A stretch of 64,000 bases of DNA, from positions 62,001 through 126,000 of the forward strand of contig NZ_BMLW01000015.1 in the NCBI RefSeq assembly GCF_014645515.1. Direction: 5' to 3'. The notes beneath the pieces were generated by a model. The model had not been told where the DNA came from. It searched no databases and saw only the letters and a list, made by a program, of their open reading frames with translations. Positions 33,843 through 44,370 of this stretch are shown here, piece by piece; the first letter of the stretch is position 1, and each line of letters begins with the position of its first letter. The DNA is from Oceanobacillus neutriphilus. Lineage in GTDB: Bacteria > Bacillota > Bacilli > Bacillales > Amphibacillaceae. Position numbers and translations under genes: made by a program.

Positions 33843-34262
33843 TTATTTCTCCTTCTTCTGCATTTCCCTGATATTATCTGAGTGAAAAGGTGAACCTTCA
33901 ACCTCATTCACCACACTAAATGGGTTTCCATCTAAATCGAAAAAATCAAAGAATTTCATATCACCAAAAGCATCTATTTCGGTAACTGCTACACCATTAT
34001 TTTTAAAGTGCCGATGTGCTTTTTCAATATCAGCAACAACAAAATTATAATAAGAATTCCTTTGATTTGTTTTCATATTAAATTCTGTTGGCTGTGGGAT
34101 CTCTACTTTCACCAAGGCTAATTGTGTCGAACCAACAGGTAAATAAAACCCGGCTCCATCCTCCCAGCTGTCAATTTTCTTCGCTCCAAAATATTTTTCA
34201 TACCATTCTGACGATTTTTCAATATTAGTTACAGGAATAAAAATACTTCCAATTTTAAACAT
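33843..34262 (-). CDS. VOC-superfamily (glyoxalase-like) protein
   Basis: 139 residues with two beta-alpha-beta-beta-beta units: FIPVTNIEKSSEWYEKYFGAK and FVVADIEKAHRHFKNNGV, and a terminal Glu (PFSVVNEVEG). Members bind a metal and act as isomerases, dioxygenases or resistance proteins; no specific type can be assigned. The first gene of the unit with the HAD phosphatase, divergent from an ECF sigma gene. Confidence 0.82.
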   Translation of the reverse strand: MFKIGSIFIPVTNIEKSSEWYEKYFGAKKIDSWEDGAGFYLPVGSTQLALVKVEIPQPTEFNMKTNQRNSYYNFVVADIEKAHRHFKNNGVAVTEIDAFGDMKFFDFFDLDGNPFSVVNEVEGSPFHSDNIREMQKKEK

Positions 34263-34349
34263 ACACTATTCCACCTTCTAATGAAATTCTTATGTATAAC
34301 GTATATACTTATGTAAAAGTTACATCTAATTTGAAAAAGGTGAAAAGAG

Positions 34350-35003
34350 ATGATTTTTAAGGACTTAAAGCATGAAATTAATAAATTGTATAAGTACTGT
34401 TTGAAATTATCAGCTTCACCTTGGCAGGCAGAAGATCTGGTACAGGAAACAATGCTAAAGACTTTTCAATTGAAAAAATTAGAACCTGAAAGAGCGTTTA
34501 CTTTCTCCTTTCTATGCACTGTAGCTAAAAACCTTTATATCGACGAAAAAAGAAAAAATAGACGAGAAAGCTATCTTAATGAGGATTTTCATGGTATCGA
34601 ATATGATTTTATCGAATATGGCAGTTTAATTGAAGTTTTACTTACTGCCTTACCTTTGAAGCAGGCTATGCTGATTACATTAAAGGATGTATTTGGATAT
34701 ACCTCCAAAGAGATTGCAGCTATGTTAAGAATAAGTGATGAATCGGTTAAGACAGCGCTTCACCGTTCCAGAAAAAAACTGAAATTAAACGCAGATACAG
34801 CGATGGATCAAAATGTTTCCCTTACAGATGATGAAATCATTCCTGCGCTATCTAAGGCGATAGCGGAATCCCGGCCGATGCAAATATTTTTTTATTACCG
34901 CCTGCTGGAGGCACAAAATTTTCAAGTGAAAAGAACAGGTGAACAGGCTGTCATTCATGTTGTTGATCCGGATGGAAATATATTAGAATTACTTTCTTCA
35001 TAA
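34350..35003 (+). CDS. ECF-type sigma factor with C-terminal extension
   Basis: 217 residues. Sigma region 2 (about 12-75: SPWQAEDLVQETMLKTFQ) and region 4 (about 88-142: LPLKQAMLITLKDVFGYTSKEIAAMLRISDESVKTALHRSRKKL). A further 70 residues follow that are beta-rich (FFYYRLLEAQNFQVKRTGEQAVIHVVDPDG); such extensions regulate ECF factors lacking an anti-sigma partner, and none is encoded next to it. SD AAGGTG. Divergent from the VOC-HAD unit. Confidence 0.85.
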   Translation: MIFKDLKHEINKLYKYCLKLSASPWQAEDLVQETMLKTFQLKKLEPERAFTFSFLCTVAKNLYIDEKRKNRRESYLNEDFHGIEYDFIEYGSLIEVLLTALPLKQAMLITLKDVFGYTSKEIAAMLRISDESVKTALHRSRKKLKLNADTAMDQNVSLTDDEIIPALSKAIAESRPMQIFFYYRLLEAQNFQVKRTGEQAVIHVVDPDGNILELLSS

Positions 35004-35059
35004 AATAATAGAATGAAGATCCCATAAGAGAATCGGGATTTTCAAGCAGGGGGAGTTTT

Positions 35060-35741
35060 ATGAATTGTGATAAGGAATTAATAAATCACCATATAAATGT
35101 ATTATTTAAACATGATAGTAAAGATAGAATGACTGTAGTGAATGAACCGCCATATCGTCCCGCCCCAAAGGTTTTTATCGGGTCTACCAAGGAAGGCACT
35201 GTCGTAAAAGTATGCAGACACACTGCCTGTTTCTCTTATAATAGAATTGGAAAAGATTTCGCAAAAGAGTACTAGTATTGATCTGGCAGAAATCATCAAA
35301 GTCTTCCAACAGGTATATAAATTGAACCAGCTGTGGACTGGGCCAGCATACGTATTTCCTGATAAAATCAACAAATCCTCTTATTCACAAATCGTACAGA
35401 TAACACATAAAAATAAAGATGTCTTAAAATCACAATTTCCTTATACATTCGAGGATTTCGAGTATAAGCAGCCTTGTTTTGTAATATTGGAGGATAACAA
35501 TATAGCCTCTATTTGCTGCAGTGCACGAAAAAGTGCACAAGCAGATGAGGCCAGCCTATTTACAAAAGAGGCTTATCGAGGCAAGGGATATGGAGTGGCC
35601 GTGACAAATGCGTGGGCCAGGGAAGTTCAGAGGCAGGGACGTATTCCATTATACAGCACATCATGGGATAATCTGGCATCTCAATCTGTGGCAGCCAGGC
35701 TGAATCTTTATTTATATGGAACGGATTTTCACATAAGCTGA
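35060..35741 (+). pseudogene. GNAT-like acetyltransferase gene split by a frameshift
   Basis: The N-terminal part (35060 on, MNCDKELINHHINVLFKHDS) and the C-terminal part (frame open to 35741, with the acetyl-CoA loop EAYRGKGYGVAVTNAWA) lie in different frames. Dropping one A from the AAAA run at 35206-35209 joins them into one protein of about 226 residues reading GTVVKYADTLPVSLIIELEK across the junction. It is either a real inactivating +1 insertion or a sequencing error in a homopolymer. An excellent SD (AGGGGGAG) remains. The intact form would be a GNAT enzyme of unknown substrate. Confidence 0.82.
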
Positions 35742-35770
35742 TAACATGATTCTATACAAATACAAAATTA

Positions 35771-35801
35771 ATGCCTCATCACGGAAATGGTGATAAGGCA
35801 T
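35771..35801. terminator. Hairpin between converging genes
   Basis: Stem atgcctcatcac/gtgataaggcat, loop ggaaatg. T runs are poor on both sides, so termination is probable rather than certain. Confidence 0.55.
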
Positions 35802-35819
35802 TGGGGCATAGTTTTATTT

Positions 35820-36725
35820 CTAACTGCTATAATACAAGCTGTAACGATCCAGAAGATCCAGGGGACCAATTTCCATTTTAATCTGTATATTGTCTTTTAA
35901 ATGCTCCTGAAGCTGTAAATTCTGATCTTCTGAAAATTGACGAACATCCATAATAACGCGCTCATTCGCAAGCTCTTTATAATCCAGATCCGGTATAAAA
36001 GCCTTTATCTCTTCGATGACCTTCCCGTTCTCTCTTGAACTGAATTTCAGAAACACTGTATCATCTGAAGTTTTTTCCCGGTAATCTCTTGTATAGATGA
36101 ATTCACCGCCTTTTAAAAATAAGATACGATCCGCATATTTTTCAAGGTTTTCTAAAAGGTGGGAGGCAATAATAATAATTTTTCCCTCTTTCTTTTTCTC
36201 CTCCAGCAGCTTGGAAATAAGTTCTACATTATCGGGATCCAGCCCATTCATCACTTCATCCATTAACATATAAGGTGTGTTGGCAACAATCTGCATGGCA
36301 AAGCATAGTCTCTGCCGCATCCCTAAGGAATATTGATAGGTTTTATCTTTAATATAATGAGACATATTTAATCTCTGTATAACCTGGTCCGGATCAATGG
36401 AGGAACGATGCCACATCTGACGGTAAATATTTAAATGATCAACACCATTCAGATGGTTATACAAATCACTTTGATCAGGCATCATCGTAATCAGTGACCG
36501 GATATAAGCTTCTTTTTTCTTGCTGATATACTGATAGCTTTCCTTGAAGGTTACTTCGCCCTTTGCCGGCGTAACGTAATTCATTAACACATTAAGAAGC
36601 GTAGATTTACCGGTTCCATTAGGTGCAACAAGCCCTATGATTTCACCCGGCTGAAATGTAGTGGTTATCCCATTCAATACCTTTTTATCTCCAAATTGTA
36701 CTACAATATTATTTAATTGAATCAT
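35820..36725 (-). CDS. ABC transporter ATP-binding protein (ABC-2 type)
   Basis: 301 residues. Walker A APNGTGKST (34-42; Ala-Pro replaces the usual Gly-Pro), signature YSLGMRQRL (in place of LSGGQ, as in many drug and bacteriocin exporters), Walker B YMLMDEVMNGLD and switch His in IIASH. A C-terminal extension of about 80 residues may touch the permeases. The last of three genes; two permeases precede. Substrate unknown, export likely. Confidence 0.9.
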   Translation of the reverse strand: MIQLNNIVVQFGDKKVLNGITTTFQPGEIIGLVAPNGTGKSTLLNVLMNYVTPAKGEVTFKESYQYISKKKEAYIRSLITMMPDQSDLYNHLNGVDHLNIYRQMWHRSSIDPDQVIQRLNMSHYIKDKTYQYSLGMRQRLCFAMQIVANTPYMLMDEVMNGLDPDNVELISKLLEEKKKEGKIIIIASHLLENLEKYADRILFLKGGEFIYTRDYREKTSDDTVFLKFSSRENGKVIEEIKAFIPDLDYKELANERVIMDVRQFSEDQNLQLQEHLKDNIQIKMEIGPLDLLDRYSLYYSS

Positions 36726-36747
36726 TATTTACCTCCTAGCTTTCTCA

Positions 36748-37947
36748 TCAAATTGCCAACCTTTTTATCCTGCTTACAAACCAGATAAGTAAAATAATAA
36801 GCAGTGCTGCAGCAAGAAGCACAAGCTGTCCTTTTATCATGGTTACAGAATCAATTGCCAGGATATACTGCCTGTACCCGCTGACGATATTCCCTATTTG
36901 TACATAGGAGGTCGGCAGATAGCTTAACCAGTCATCAATAATTGCCCCTCTTTGATAATAAGTTGCTTCAATAAATAAGATGATACCGATGGTCAGATTA
37001 ATAAACTCATTTTTCAAGATAATACTCATCAATAATACAAGGCTGATAATAATCGTAAACCACAGTAAAATCATGGCCAAGCTCTGAACTAAAAATAAGC
37101 CCATGGACATGCTTTCGTATGTTCCTAAGTTTAAGAATTCAAAATGATATCTTACAACCGGGAGAGACAACGTGCCAAATCCTTCCCGAAAACCAATAAC
37201 CAGAAACGCAGGAACTAAAACGACAAGCGATGTTAAACTGCCTAATAAGGCCACCAAACCCTTCAGCATCAGCCGCTTAAAGGGGGTCAGCGGAAATCCT
37301 TTTACAATACTCAGATGTTGCCTGTCCTTCATCACAATATCGTTACTTAGAAACAGACATACGATCAGCAGAATATAGGGCAGGCTGGAAGCTAAAAGTC
37401 TCTGAAGCGTTTGCAGTGCTGTGCGTTCTTCAAAAATCTGGATGCTTAAATCATAGGAGGCGTCTGCATATTTTCCGTATCTCACAGCGGATGACAGATA
37501 GGCGTAATGACCATCTGAATGAGAAAAATTGTTTCCATACGTATAATAGCCGGTCGTGTAACGCAAGAAAAAATCCCGGCCAGATGAAAAAAGGATTTCA
37601 TCAGAATAAGCATACCAGTTAGATGTTGCTTCAGCATAAGTGCGTAAGTCTCCTGCAGCTAAGGCATCTAGACGTGTGCTGTCATATTCATTCCATTCGG
37701 GAAAAACCTGGTACGAGAATACCGTCATTGGGTGAGAGTCTTCCCGAACTTCTACAGTATCCAGAAATTCTTGCCGGTCTTCATATCTTGCTTCGATTTC
37801 ATTTTTATTAACAGATTCAATCGGCTGGTAATCTGGTGCCAGATAAAGTGCATAGTAGAGGCCAGCCAGTAATAATAAAATAAATAGTATGATATTTTTC
37901 CGATTGCTGAAAAATACTTTCAGCTCCCAGCGGACATATCCAATCAT
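36748..37947 (-). CDS. ABC-2-type permease subunit
   Basis: 399 residues with one N-terminal membrane segment (about 19-36), a large external region (about 37-175) and about five further segments to the C-terminus, the layout of ABC-2 exporters. Its ATG overlaps the preceding gene's TGA (ATGA), with AGGAGGG as SD, so the two permeases are co-translated and probably form a heterodimer with the ATPase that follows. Confidence 0.82.
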   Translation of the reverse strand: MIGYVRWELKVFFSNRKNIILFILLLLAGLYYALYLAPDYQPIESVNKNEIEARYEDRQEFLDTVEVREDSHPMTVFSYQVFPEWNEYDSTRLDALAAGDLRTYAEATSNWYAYSDEILFSSGRDFFLRYTTGYYTYGNNFSHSDGHYAYLSSAVRYGKYADASYDLSIQIFEERTALQTLQRLLASSLPYILLIVCLFLSNDIVMKDRQHLSIVKGFPLTPFKRLMLKGLVALLGSLTSLVVLVPAFLVIGFREGFGTLSLPVVRYHFEFLNLGTYESMSMGLFLVQSLAMILLWFTIIISLVLLMSIILKNEFINLTIGIILFIEATYYQRGAIIDDWLSYLPTSYVQIGNIVSGYRQYILAIDSVTMIKGQLVLLAAALLIILLIWFVSRIKRLAI

Positions 37948-39092
37948 AATATCCCTCCTTGATCATCCTTCAATCGGTTATACTTCGTTTGGCTCCTGTG
38001 AAACTGCCAATAGATGAAGAGAAATATAACGAGAAGGCTGAGGAGCATAGTAAGAAATCCATTAGTTAAAGTGATTGCTGTATTACCTGTCATTTCTGAA
38101 ACACTTCCGTCAGCAACAGTTTGGAAATTAAAATAATTAAAAGGTAAAAAGCTCATCCATTTTCCCAAAACTGGAAGCAGGTACACGATAAAAAAGAAAA
38201 AAAAGTGTACAAAGATAATTATATACAGATTTTTAAAGCAGTGATTTAACAGGATGGAAACAGCGATTGCCACGAGTGACAAGCATAATAAATATAGAAA
38301 AGCGATACAAATATATTGCCAGACAGGTATTGCCAGATAATCCCCGTTAAATAAGGCTACAGGATAACTTAAATCCATATTGTAAATTACAGCAGCTGAA
38401 GTGATAGCAATGGTGAAGGTCAAAACTAAACAGATAAAAACAAATAGAAAATAGCTTAATAGTTTTGCAAATAGTTTAGAAGCAATGGAGAGAGGATAAC
38501 CATTTACAAGAGATTTGTGATTTGTTTCATCCAACAGGATATCAGATGAGAATATACCGACTAATAAGTACCAGCCGTATCCTAATGCAAATAGAAACAG
38601 GATAATGTATGTCGGAAAGTTAGAATTATGAACAAGCAATTTTTCTTCCTGATTCTGGATTTCTGTGAAAAGTGCACCATCCAGCTGGTTTTGCCGGTAT
38701 GTAGGGATAAACTGGGCGACATCCTCAAAGCCGTCCATCGTATAGACCTCATCCCGTACTTTTGTGAGCTCAGTGGCACCTTTTATGTATGTATCCTGGT
38801 CGTCCATCAATAACCCCAGCGTTCTGTTAGCCAGATTACTCGATTGGCTGATAAGATTCCGGTACAGTGGTGATGCCACATCAGAATCAGTAGCATCTAC
38901 ATTCCTGAACTGGTCTAAAGCCGAGTTCAATGCAACAACTTCAGCAGCAGTACCGGGTTTAAGCTCTCTAAACTGACTATTGTCCAAGTAAACGAAGGAA
39001 CCAACGATGAAAAGAATTAAAATGAAAATAATAGACCTAAACTTCAGGTTCTTTCGTTCAACTAGAAAAATGGTCTTCATTAATCGAAACAT
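37944..39092 (-). CDS. ABC-2-type permease subunit
   Basis: 382 residues with the same plan as the next gene: an N-terminal segment (about 17-34), a large external domain (about 35-155), then about five segments (YIILFLFALGYGWYLLVGIF, LSYFLFVFICLVLTF and others). The first gene of the three-gene exporter, divergent from a MarR-paiAB operon. Sequence gives no substrate. Confidence 0.8.
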   Translation of the reverse strand: MFRLMKTIFLVERKNLKFRSIIFILILFIVGSFVYLDNSQFRELKPGTAAEVVALNSALDQFRNVDATDSDVASPLYRNLISQSSNLANRTLGLLMDDQDTYIKGATELTKVRDEVYTMDGFEDVAQFIPTYRQNQLDGALFTEIQNQEEKLLVHNSNFPTYIILFLFALGYGWYLLVGIFSSDILLDETNHKSLVNGYPLSIASKLFAKLLSYFLFVFICLVLTFTIAITSAAVIYNMDLSYPVALFNGDYLAIPVWQYICIAFLYLLCLSLVAIAVSILLNHCFKNLYIIIFVHFFFFFIVYLLPVLGKWMSFLPFNYFNFQTVADGSVSEMTGNTAITLTNGFLTMLLSLLVIFLFIYWQFHRSQTKYNRLKDDQGGIL

Positions 39093-39214
39093 TTCTATCC
39101 CCCTATATAAATATTGAATGTCAGAAAAGTTTTAATTTTCCATATCTGTTTTATTGTAGCATAAATATGTAAGCGTTTTATATAATTTCTTTAAAATAAT
39201 ACTTACTCCGTTGG

Positions 39215-39240
39215 ATTTTTGTTGTAAATACAACAAAAAT
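39215..39240. promoter_or_regulatory. 26-bp palindrome, probable MarR operator
   Basis: Perfect arms ATTTTTGTTGTA / TACAACAAAAAT with a 2-bp centre, 43 bases before the marR start and 123 bases before the divergent ABC exporter start. Size and position suit a MarR dimer site that could control both sides. Confidence 0.8.
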
Positions 39241-39282
39241 AAATTAGAATTTACATATAACCAAAAAGCCGGGGGTGAAGGA

Positions 39283-39735
39283 ATGGCGGAAATCCTGCGT
39301 GAAATAGGGATGATTGCAAGAGCGCTTGACTCTATCAGCAATATCGAGTTTAAAGAATATGATCTTACTAAGGGCCAATATTTATATCTGGTCCGTATCT
39401 GTGAAAACCCGGGTATTATTCAGGAGAAGCTTGCTGAGATGATAAAAGTAGACCGGACCACAGCGGCACGAGCTATCAAAAAGCTGGAGGAAAATGATTT
39501 TATTGAAAAGAAAGCTGATGCAGATAACAGAAAGATAAAGAGGCTGCTGCCAACAGAAAAAGGGGAACGCATCTATCCAATGATTAAAAAGGAAAATGAT
39601 TACTCCAATCAGGCAGCTCTGGAAGGGCTGACAGAAAAAGAAGCAGAAAAGCTTGTGTATTTACTCGAAAAAGTCAGGAAAAATATTGAAGTGGACTGGG
39701 AGTTTGTGAAGAAAGGAAATAAGCGGCAGTATTAA
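39283..39735 (+). CDS. MarR-family regulator
   Basis: 150 residues with the MarR winged helix (about 40-105): YLYLVRICENPGIIQEKLAEMIKVDRTTAARAIKKLEENDFIEKKADADNR region, including the wing with Asp-Asn-Arg. ATG 39283 has GGTGAAGGA upstream; the frame extends to 39211 through the palindrome and is not used. It heads an operon with paiA and paiB. Ligand unknown. Confidence 0.9.
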   Translation: MAEILREIGMIARALDSISNIEFKEYDLTKGQYLYLVRICENPGIIQEKLAEMIKVDRTTAARAIKKLEENDFIEKKADADNRKIKRLLPTEKGERIYPMIKKENDYSNQAALEGLTEKEAEKLVYLLEKVRKNIEVDWEFVKKGNKRQY

Positions 39736-39744
39736 ATGGAATGA

Positions 39745-40275
<531 letters not shown>

Positions 40276-40299
40276 GTCAATTTATAAAGGAGAGCGGCT

Positions 40300-40920
40300 A
40301 TGTATATACCTAAGCGTTTTAAAGTTACCGATACAAAAGAGATTTGGGAATTTGTCAATCAGCATTCTTTTGCGACACTGGTGACTACTGAAAATAGTAT
40401 ACCCGTGGCAACACATCTGCCAGTAACAATAAGCAAAAAAGATGATGATTATATTATTACAGGTCACGTGGCTTATGCAAACCCGCAATGGAAAACATTT
40501 GAGAATGCGGAGAATGTGCTCGTAATATTTCAAGGGCCGCATGCGTATATTTCCCCGACCTGGTATACTCATGAGAATGTGCCAACCTGGAATTATCAGG
40601 CTGTTCATATGTATGGAGCTCCACGGATGCTGGATAAGGATGAGCTTCGAGATACGTTAGCAATTCTATCAGATAAGTACGAAAAGCACAGAGACCCTGC
40701 TTTTTCAGTGGGGAATTTTACACCTGAATTATTAGAGGCACAGTTAAAAGCAATTGTTGGATTTGAAGTTAGAGTGACAGAGATTCAGGCTGTCTATAAA
40801 TTAAGTCAAAACCGGAAAGAAGCGGATTATAAAAGTGTTATGAATCATTTGCAGAGGGAAGGGGATTCTGATTCCCATAAAGTTGCAGAGCAGATGGAGA
40901 AGAATAGGCATTTACCTTGA
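40300..40920 (+). CDS. paiB: FMN-binding PaiB-family protein
   Basis: 206 residues with a split-barrel flavin fold: MYIPKRFKVTD start, FATLVTTENSIPVATHLPV and the family motif FQGPHAYISPTWYTHENVPTWNYQAVHMYG. PaiB was described in B. subtilis as a negative regulator of sporulation and degradative enzyme genes; the fold suggests FMN or heme binding. SD AAGGAGAG. The last gene of the marR-paiA-paiB operon. Confidence 0.93.
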   Translation: MYIPKRFKVTDTKEIWEFVNQHSFATLVTTENSIPVATHLPVTISKKDDDYIITGHVAYANPQWKTFENAENVLVIFQGPHAYISPTWYTHENVPTWNYQAVHMYGAPRMLDKDELRDTLAILSDKYEKHRDPAFSVGNFTPELLEAQLKAIVGFEVRVTEIQAVYKLSQNRKEADYKSVMNHLQREGDSDSHKVAEQMEKNRHLP

Positions 40921-41068
40921 GATAACAGTTTGAATCGGGAGAAGAAATGATTTGGATGATGTCATTTTTAATATTTTTGAGTTAAAAATAACTAAGCGTC
41001 CGTTCAAGAAATAATCAAAACTAGCTTCTTCTATGTATGAAGAATAGAGACCGGACAGTATTAATGGC

Positions 41069-41104
41069 AATGGAGGGGAGGTAAAGCAATCCCCTCCATT
41101 ATAA
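41069..41104. terminator. Terminator between converging operons
   Basis: An 11-bp stem aatggagggga/tcccctccatt, short T/A tail. It lies between paiB (ends 40920) and the FtsX-type permease (ends 41174). Confidence 0.65.
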
Positions 41105-41173
41105 ATAATTTAATCGGTTTCCAAAGACCGGAATGAACCGCATGACTCTTGATATCATCTCTTTCATAATAAA

Positions 41174-43555
41174 TCAGCTGTCTTTTGTATTTTCAAGAGG
41201 ATATCTGCTCATTTGATACCCCTGCAGTATAAAACATAAAAGTGTTAGTACAAGTAGTACGGCGACAGTATATAAAACGGCTGTAGTGTCGATGAATATA
41301 CTGGATTCTGGATCAATCACAAACCAAAGCAGCTTCGTAAAGAAAATACCAAAAGTTAATCCAAACACTACCCCGTAACAAATAAAGATGAATGCCTGCC
41401 AAACAATAACGGACATCATACCGTTCTGTGTTAAACCTAACAGCCTTGTAATCCGGTAGCTGGATTGCTGTGTTAATATATCATTCATTAATGTTTGTAA
41501 GATGCCGAATGATGCACCCGCAATTAAAATAATCAGTGTTCCGATAACTAAGGCATATCGCTGCTGGAACATCTGGGCATCTTCTTTTAGCTCTGCTGTT
41601 TTTGTAGTGAAATGTAATGCAGGCAGTTTACTGATAATGGGCTGCAAAACATCCACATCATCAGCATCAACAAAAATTTCATGTACATTCAAAACACCAG
41701 CTATTTCTTCGGACCAATCGACGACGATGCTGTTAAATGGAAATAATGATGATTCATTAGAAATCGCGCTGACAATGAGTGGATCATAGTCTGAATTATG
41801 GTGAAGATCCGTTACTCGCAGTGCATCTCCCACTTCGATGTGATGTTCTTTTGCAAAGCTCTCTTCTACGATTGCTCCTGTTAAGGGATAGTTATTATCT
41901 TGATGAGCAAGATTTGTTGCTCGTATATCTGTATCAATCGTTTTATCAGGTAATTGAATACTGAAGCCGGCAATCCCACTATGAGCATACACATCGCGTA
42001 CACCTTCTAAATTCTGAATATCAGCTAATAATTCAAGTGTCTGTTCTCCCGTTATATCAGCTAAATCATAGGTGCCGTAAATTTCTGTTTCAAATTTCTC
42101 ATCAATATATTGCTCGCCTGACACAGCTATACTTTTCATTGTAGCAGTGCTGAAAACCAGGATAACCATCAAACTGATAATGGTTAATATCGTTGACATA
42201 TTTTTACGTACCTGGGGAAGCAGCCGCTGCAAAGCTAAATAAATATTTTTACCAAATACTCTTCGTGACCGAGGAAGAGTGTGTTGTATCCACCACTTAA
42301 ACATATACGGTAAGATATATATTAATAAAATGGTCATCATAGCTGTACCGATGAAGCTTAGTACTGGAGCATTTGTTTTCATTCCTATAGACAATAAAAG
42401 AATTGCAATAACCGTAACTCCACAGCTGATCCGGCTTTTGGCCGGTGTCCAGACGATTTTCTTTTCTAATTGTTTGATTTGCATCGGTAAAGCCTTCGTA
42501 CTCTTCCAAACCTGCCACATCACAAACAGCTGCAGGATGATAAAACTTGATAACGCAATCCAGATAACTGTCATAACAGGTATTGTTGTTTGTGCAGGAG
42601 GTAATTCTAAAGATTGAATGATTGTATGAAGACCAAATTTCATCATTCCCGCACCAATGAATGCTCCAGCTGTCACACCTATGGTAATAATGGTGGTTAA
42701 TTGGGTCAGTACAATGATTGCAACCTGGGTCATTGTCGCTCCTATTGCGCGCAAACGGGTTAATTGCTTTTGCAGCTTCGTAAAAATAATACGGAAATTG
42801 GATAAGAGCAGCGTGCCAGTAATAATCAATACAAATACAGCTAAGACAATAATAAAAACAAGCAGACTTTCAATATTCTGCTGCATTGTCTCTGATTCAT
42901 TTAATAAATCTACACGCAGAGACGTGTTCATTTCAGCAATCTCTGTTCCGATTGTTTCCTCCAGTTCAGGAAGCGTCTGTACCAGTACAAACTTACCCTC
43001 CTGCATATAGGGAAACATCGTTTTCATATCTGCATTTGCCATATAAGCTGTATTAAATTCATTAATGGGCAAAGTGTCAGCAATCGTAAATGTTTTATCT
43101 TCAATTACCAGCTGATCTCCAATCGATTTTTCTAAAGAAGATAATAAACGTTCGCTTATTATGATCTCATTTTGCTGAATATTATTCGAAAAGTGCAAAC
43201 GGCTTTTCGTAAGCTCATCATTATTTACGCCAAGCACATTTACAGAAATACCTTCAACAAAAACATCGGAATTTAATAAAATTGGTGCTACTGCAGTAAC
43301 ACCATAGATGTCTGATACCTGTGTCAACAGTTCTTTATCTATGTATTTCTCATCTTCCATTTCGTAGCCAAATTCAATATTGCTGTCGCCATAAAGCTCA
43401 TAGATATCTGCATCCAGCTTTGCCTTGGCACTAAATCCGTATGAACACATCATCACCACAAGCGCTATTGCAATTGTAACCGTAATAATGCTTGTCACTA
43501 CTTGTATTTTTTCCGCGCGAAAAAGCTTTAAGGCGATGGTGCGTAAATTAAACAT
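41174..43555 (-). CDS. FtsX/MacB-type ABC permease, 793 residues
   Basis: A duplicated permease with two FtsX cores. It starts with a membrane segment (about 17-38), then an external domain (about 39-225), three segments (230-345), a central region, another anchor and external domain (about 455-650), and three closing segments (655-780). This is the layout of antimicrobial-peptide and lipoprotein-type exporters. It partners the ATPase whose stop codon it overlaps by one base. Together with an ECF sigma gene just upstream, it forms a regulated export unit. Substrate unknown; envelope-active peptide defence is a reasonable inference. Confidence 0.85.
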   Translation of the reverse strand: MFNLRTIALKLFRAEKIQVVTSIITVTIAIALVVMMCSYGFSAKAKLDADIYELYGDSNIEFGYEMEDEKYIDKELLTQVSDIYGVTAVAPILLNSDVFVEGISVNVLGVNNDELTKSRLHFSNNIQQNEIIISERLLSSLEKSIGDQLVIEDKTFTIADTLPINEFNTAYMANADMKTMFPYMQEGKFVLVQTLPELEETIGTEIAEMNTSLRVDLLNESETMQQNIESLLVFIIVLAVFVLIITGTLLLSNFRIIFTKLQKQLTRLRAIGATMTQVAIIVLTQLTTIITIGVTAGAFIGAGMMKFGLHTIIQSLELPPAQTTIPVMTVIWIALSSFIILQLFVMWQVWKSTKALPMQIKQLEKKIVWTPAKSRISCGVTVIAILLLSIGMKTNAPVLSFIGTAMMTILLIYILPYMFKWWIQHTLPRSRRVFGKNIYLALQRLLPQVRKNMSTILTIISLMVILVFSTATMKSIAVSGEQYIDEKFETEIYGTYDLADITGEQTLELLADIQNLEGVRDVYAHSGIAGFSIQLPDKTIDTDIRATNLAHQDNNYPLTGAIVEESFAKEHHIEVGDALRVTDLHHNSDYDPLIVSAISNESSLFPFNSIVVDWSEEIAGVLNVHEIFVDADDVDVLQPIISKLPALHFTTKTAELKEDAQMFQQRYALVIGTLIILIAGASFGILQTLMNDILTQQSSYRITRLLGLTQNGMMSVIVWQAFIFICYGVVFGLTFGIFFTKLLWFVIDPESSIFIDTTAVLYTVAVLLVLTLLCFILQGYQMSRYPLENTKDS

Positions 43556-44370
43556 TATTGTTCACCCCGAGCTATATATTTAAATTTTTCTAAGATCTCT
43601 TCTAAATCGGATTCATCTTTTTTATTTGTATAAACGTCAACAATTTGTCCGTCATGGAAGAATAAAACTCTATCAGCAAATGTCGCAACGTAAGCATCAT
43701 GGGTAACGATAACCATTGTCTGCTGAAGCTCCTTATTTAATTGGACAAGTAAATGTAAAATATCATTTGTTGTATTAAAATCCAGTGCACCTGTAGGCTC
43801 ATCCGCTAATAAAATGGATGGTTTGGCAATCAACGCACGGGCAATCGCAACACGCTGCTGCTGGCCGCCTGATAATTCCGTAGGCAAATGGGTACGCCAT
43901 TTCTTCATACCAACCTGGTCGAGTGCTTCTTTGACAAGTATTTCAATTTCTTTATTCGTTAATCCTTTTAAAATGAGCGGCATGGCTATATTATCCATCA
44001 CATTGAGGTCCTCTAAAAGCTCAAAGGATTGGAATACAAAACCAATGTGATTACGGCGGAAAATAGTTGCCTGGGGTTCCAGGTGAACGTCTCTCTGCTC
44101 ACCAAATACAAACATTTTTCCGCTTGTTGGGGCATCAATTGCGCTTAACATATGTAGGAGGGTACTTTTTCCTGATCCGCTGGTTCCCATGATAGCTACC
44201 ATTTCACCCTCATATAAAGTAAGATCAACTTGTCGTAATGCCTGTATAGGCTGTGATGATTTATCAAAAACCTTCGTTAACCCCTCTACTCGTAAAACTT
44301 CTTTAAGCTTTTGCTGCGGTACAGGAATATTATTCATCATCTTTTTCAGCGGATTTTGCCCACTCATCAT
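43555..44370 (-). CDS. ABC transporter ATPase (MacB/LolD type)
   Basis: 271 residues. Walker A GTSGSGKST (62-70), Q-loop FVFQSFELLEDL, signature LSGGQQQRVAIARAL, Walker B ILLADEPTGALD and H-loop VTHD. About 24 residues precede the core because the gene starts inside the sigma gene: ATG 44370 has the strong SD AAGGGAG. The overlap (41 bases) implies coupled expression with the sigma factor. Pairs with the large FtsX permease. Confidence 0.93.
   Translation of the reverse strand: MMSGQNPLKKMMNNIPVPQQKLKEVLRVEGLTKVFDKSSQPIQALRQVDLTLYEGEMVAIMGTSGSGKSTLLHMLSAIDAPTSGKMFVFGEQRDVHLEPQATIFRRNHIGFVFQSFELLEDLNVMDNIAMPLILKGLTNKEIEILVKEALDQVGMKKWRTHLPTELSGGQQQRVAIARALIAKPSILLADEPTGALDFNTTNDILHLLVQLNKELQQTMVIVTHDAYVATFADRVLFFHDGQIVDVYTNKKDESDLEEILEKFKYIARGEQ

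Noticed and set aside
37422..37811. Plus-strand frames inside the ABC permease gene
   Set aside because: Antisense shadows of membrane-protein coding sequence, without SD.
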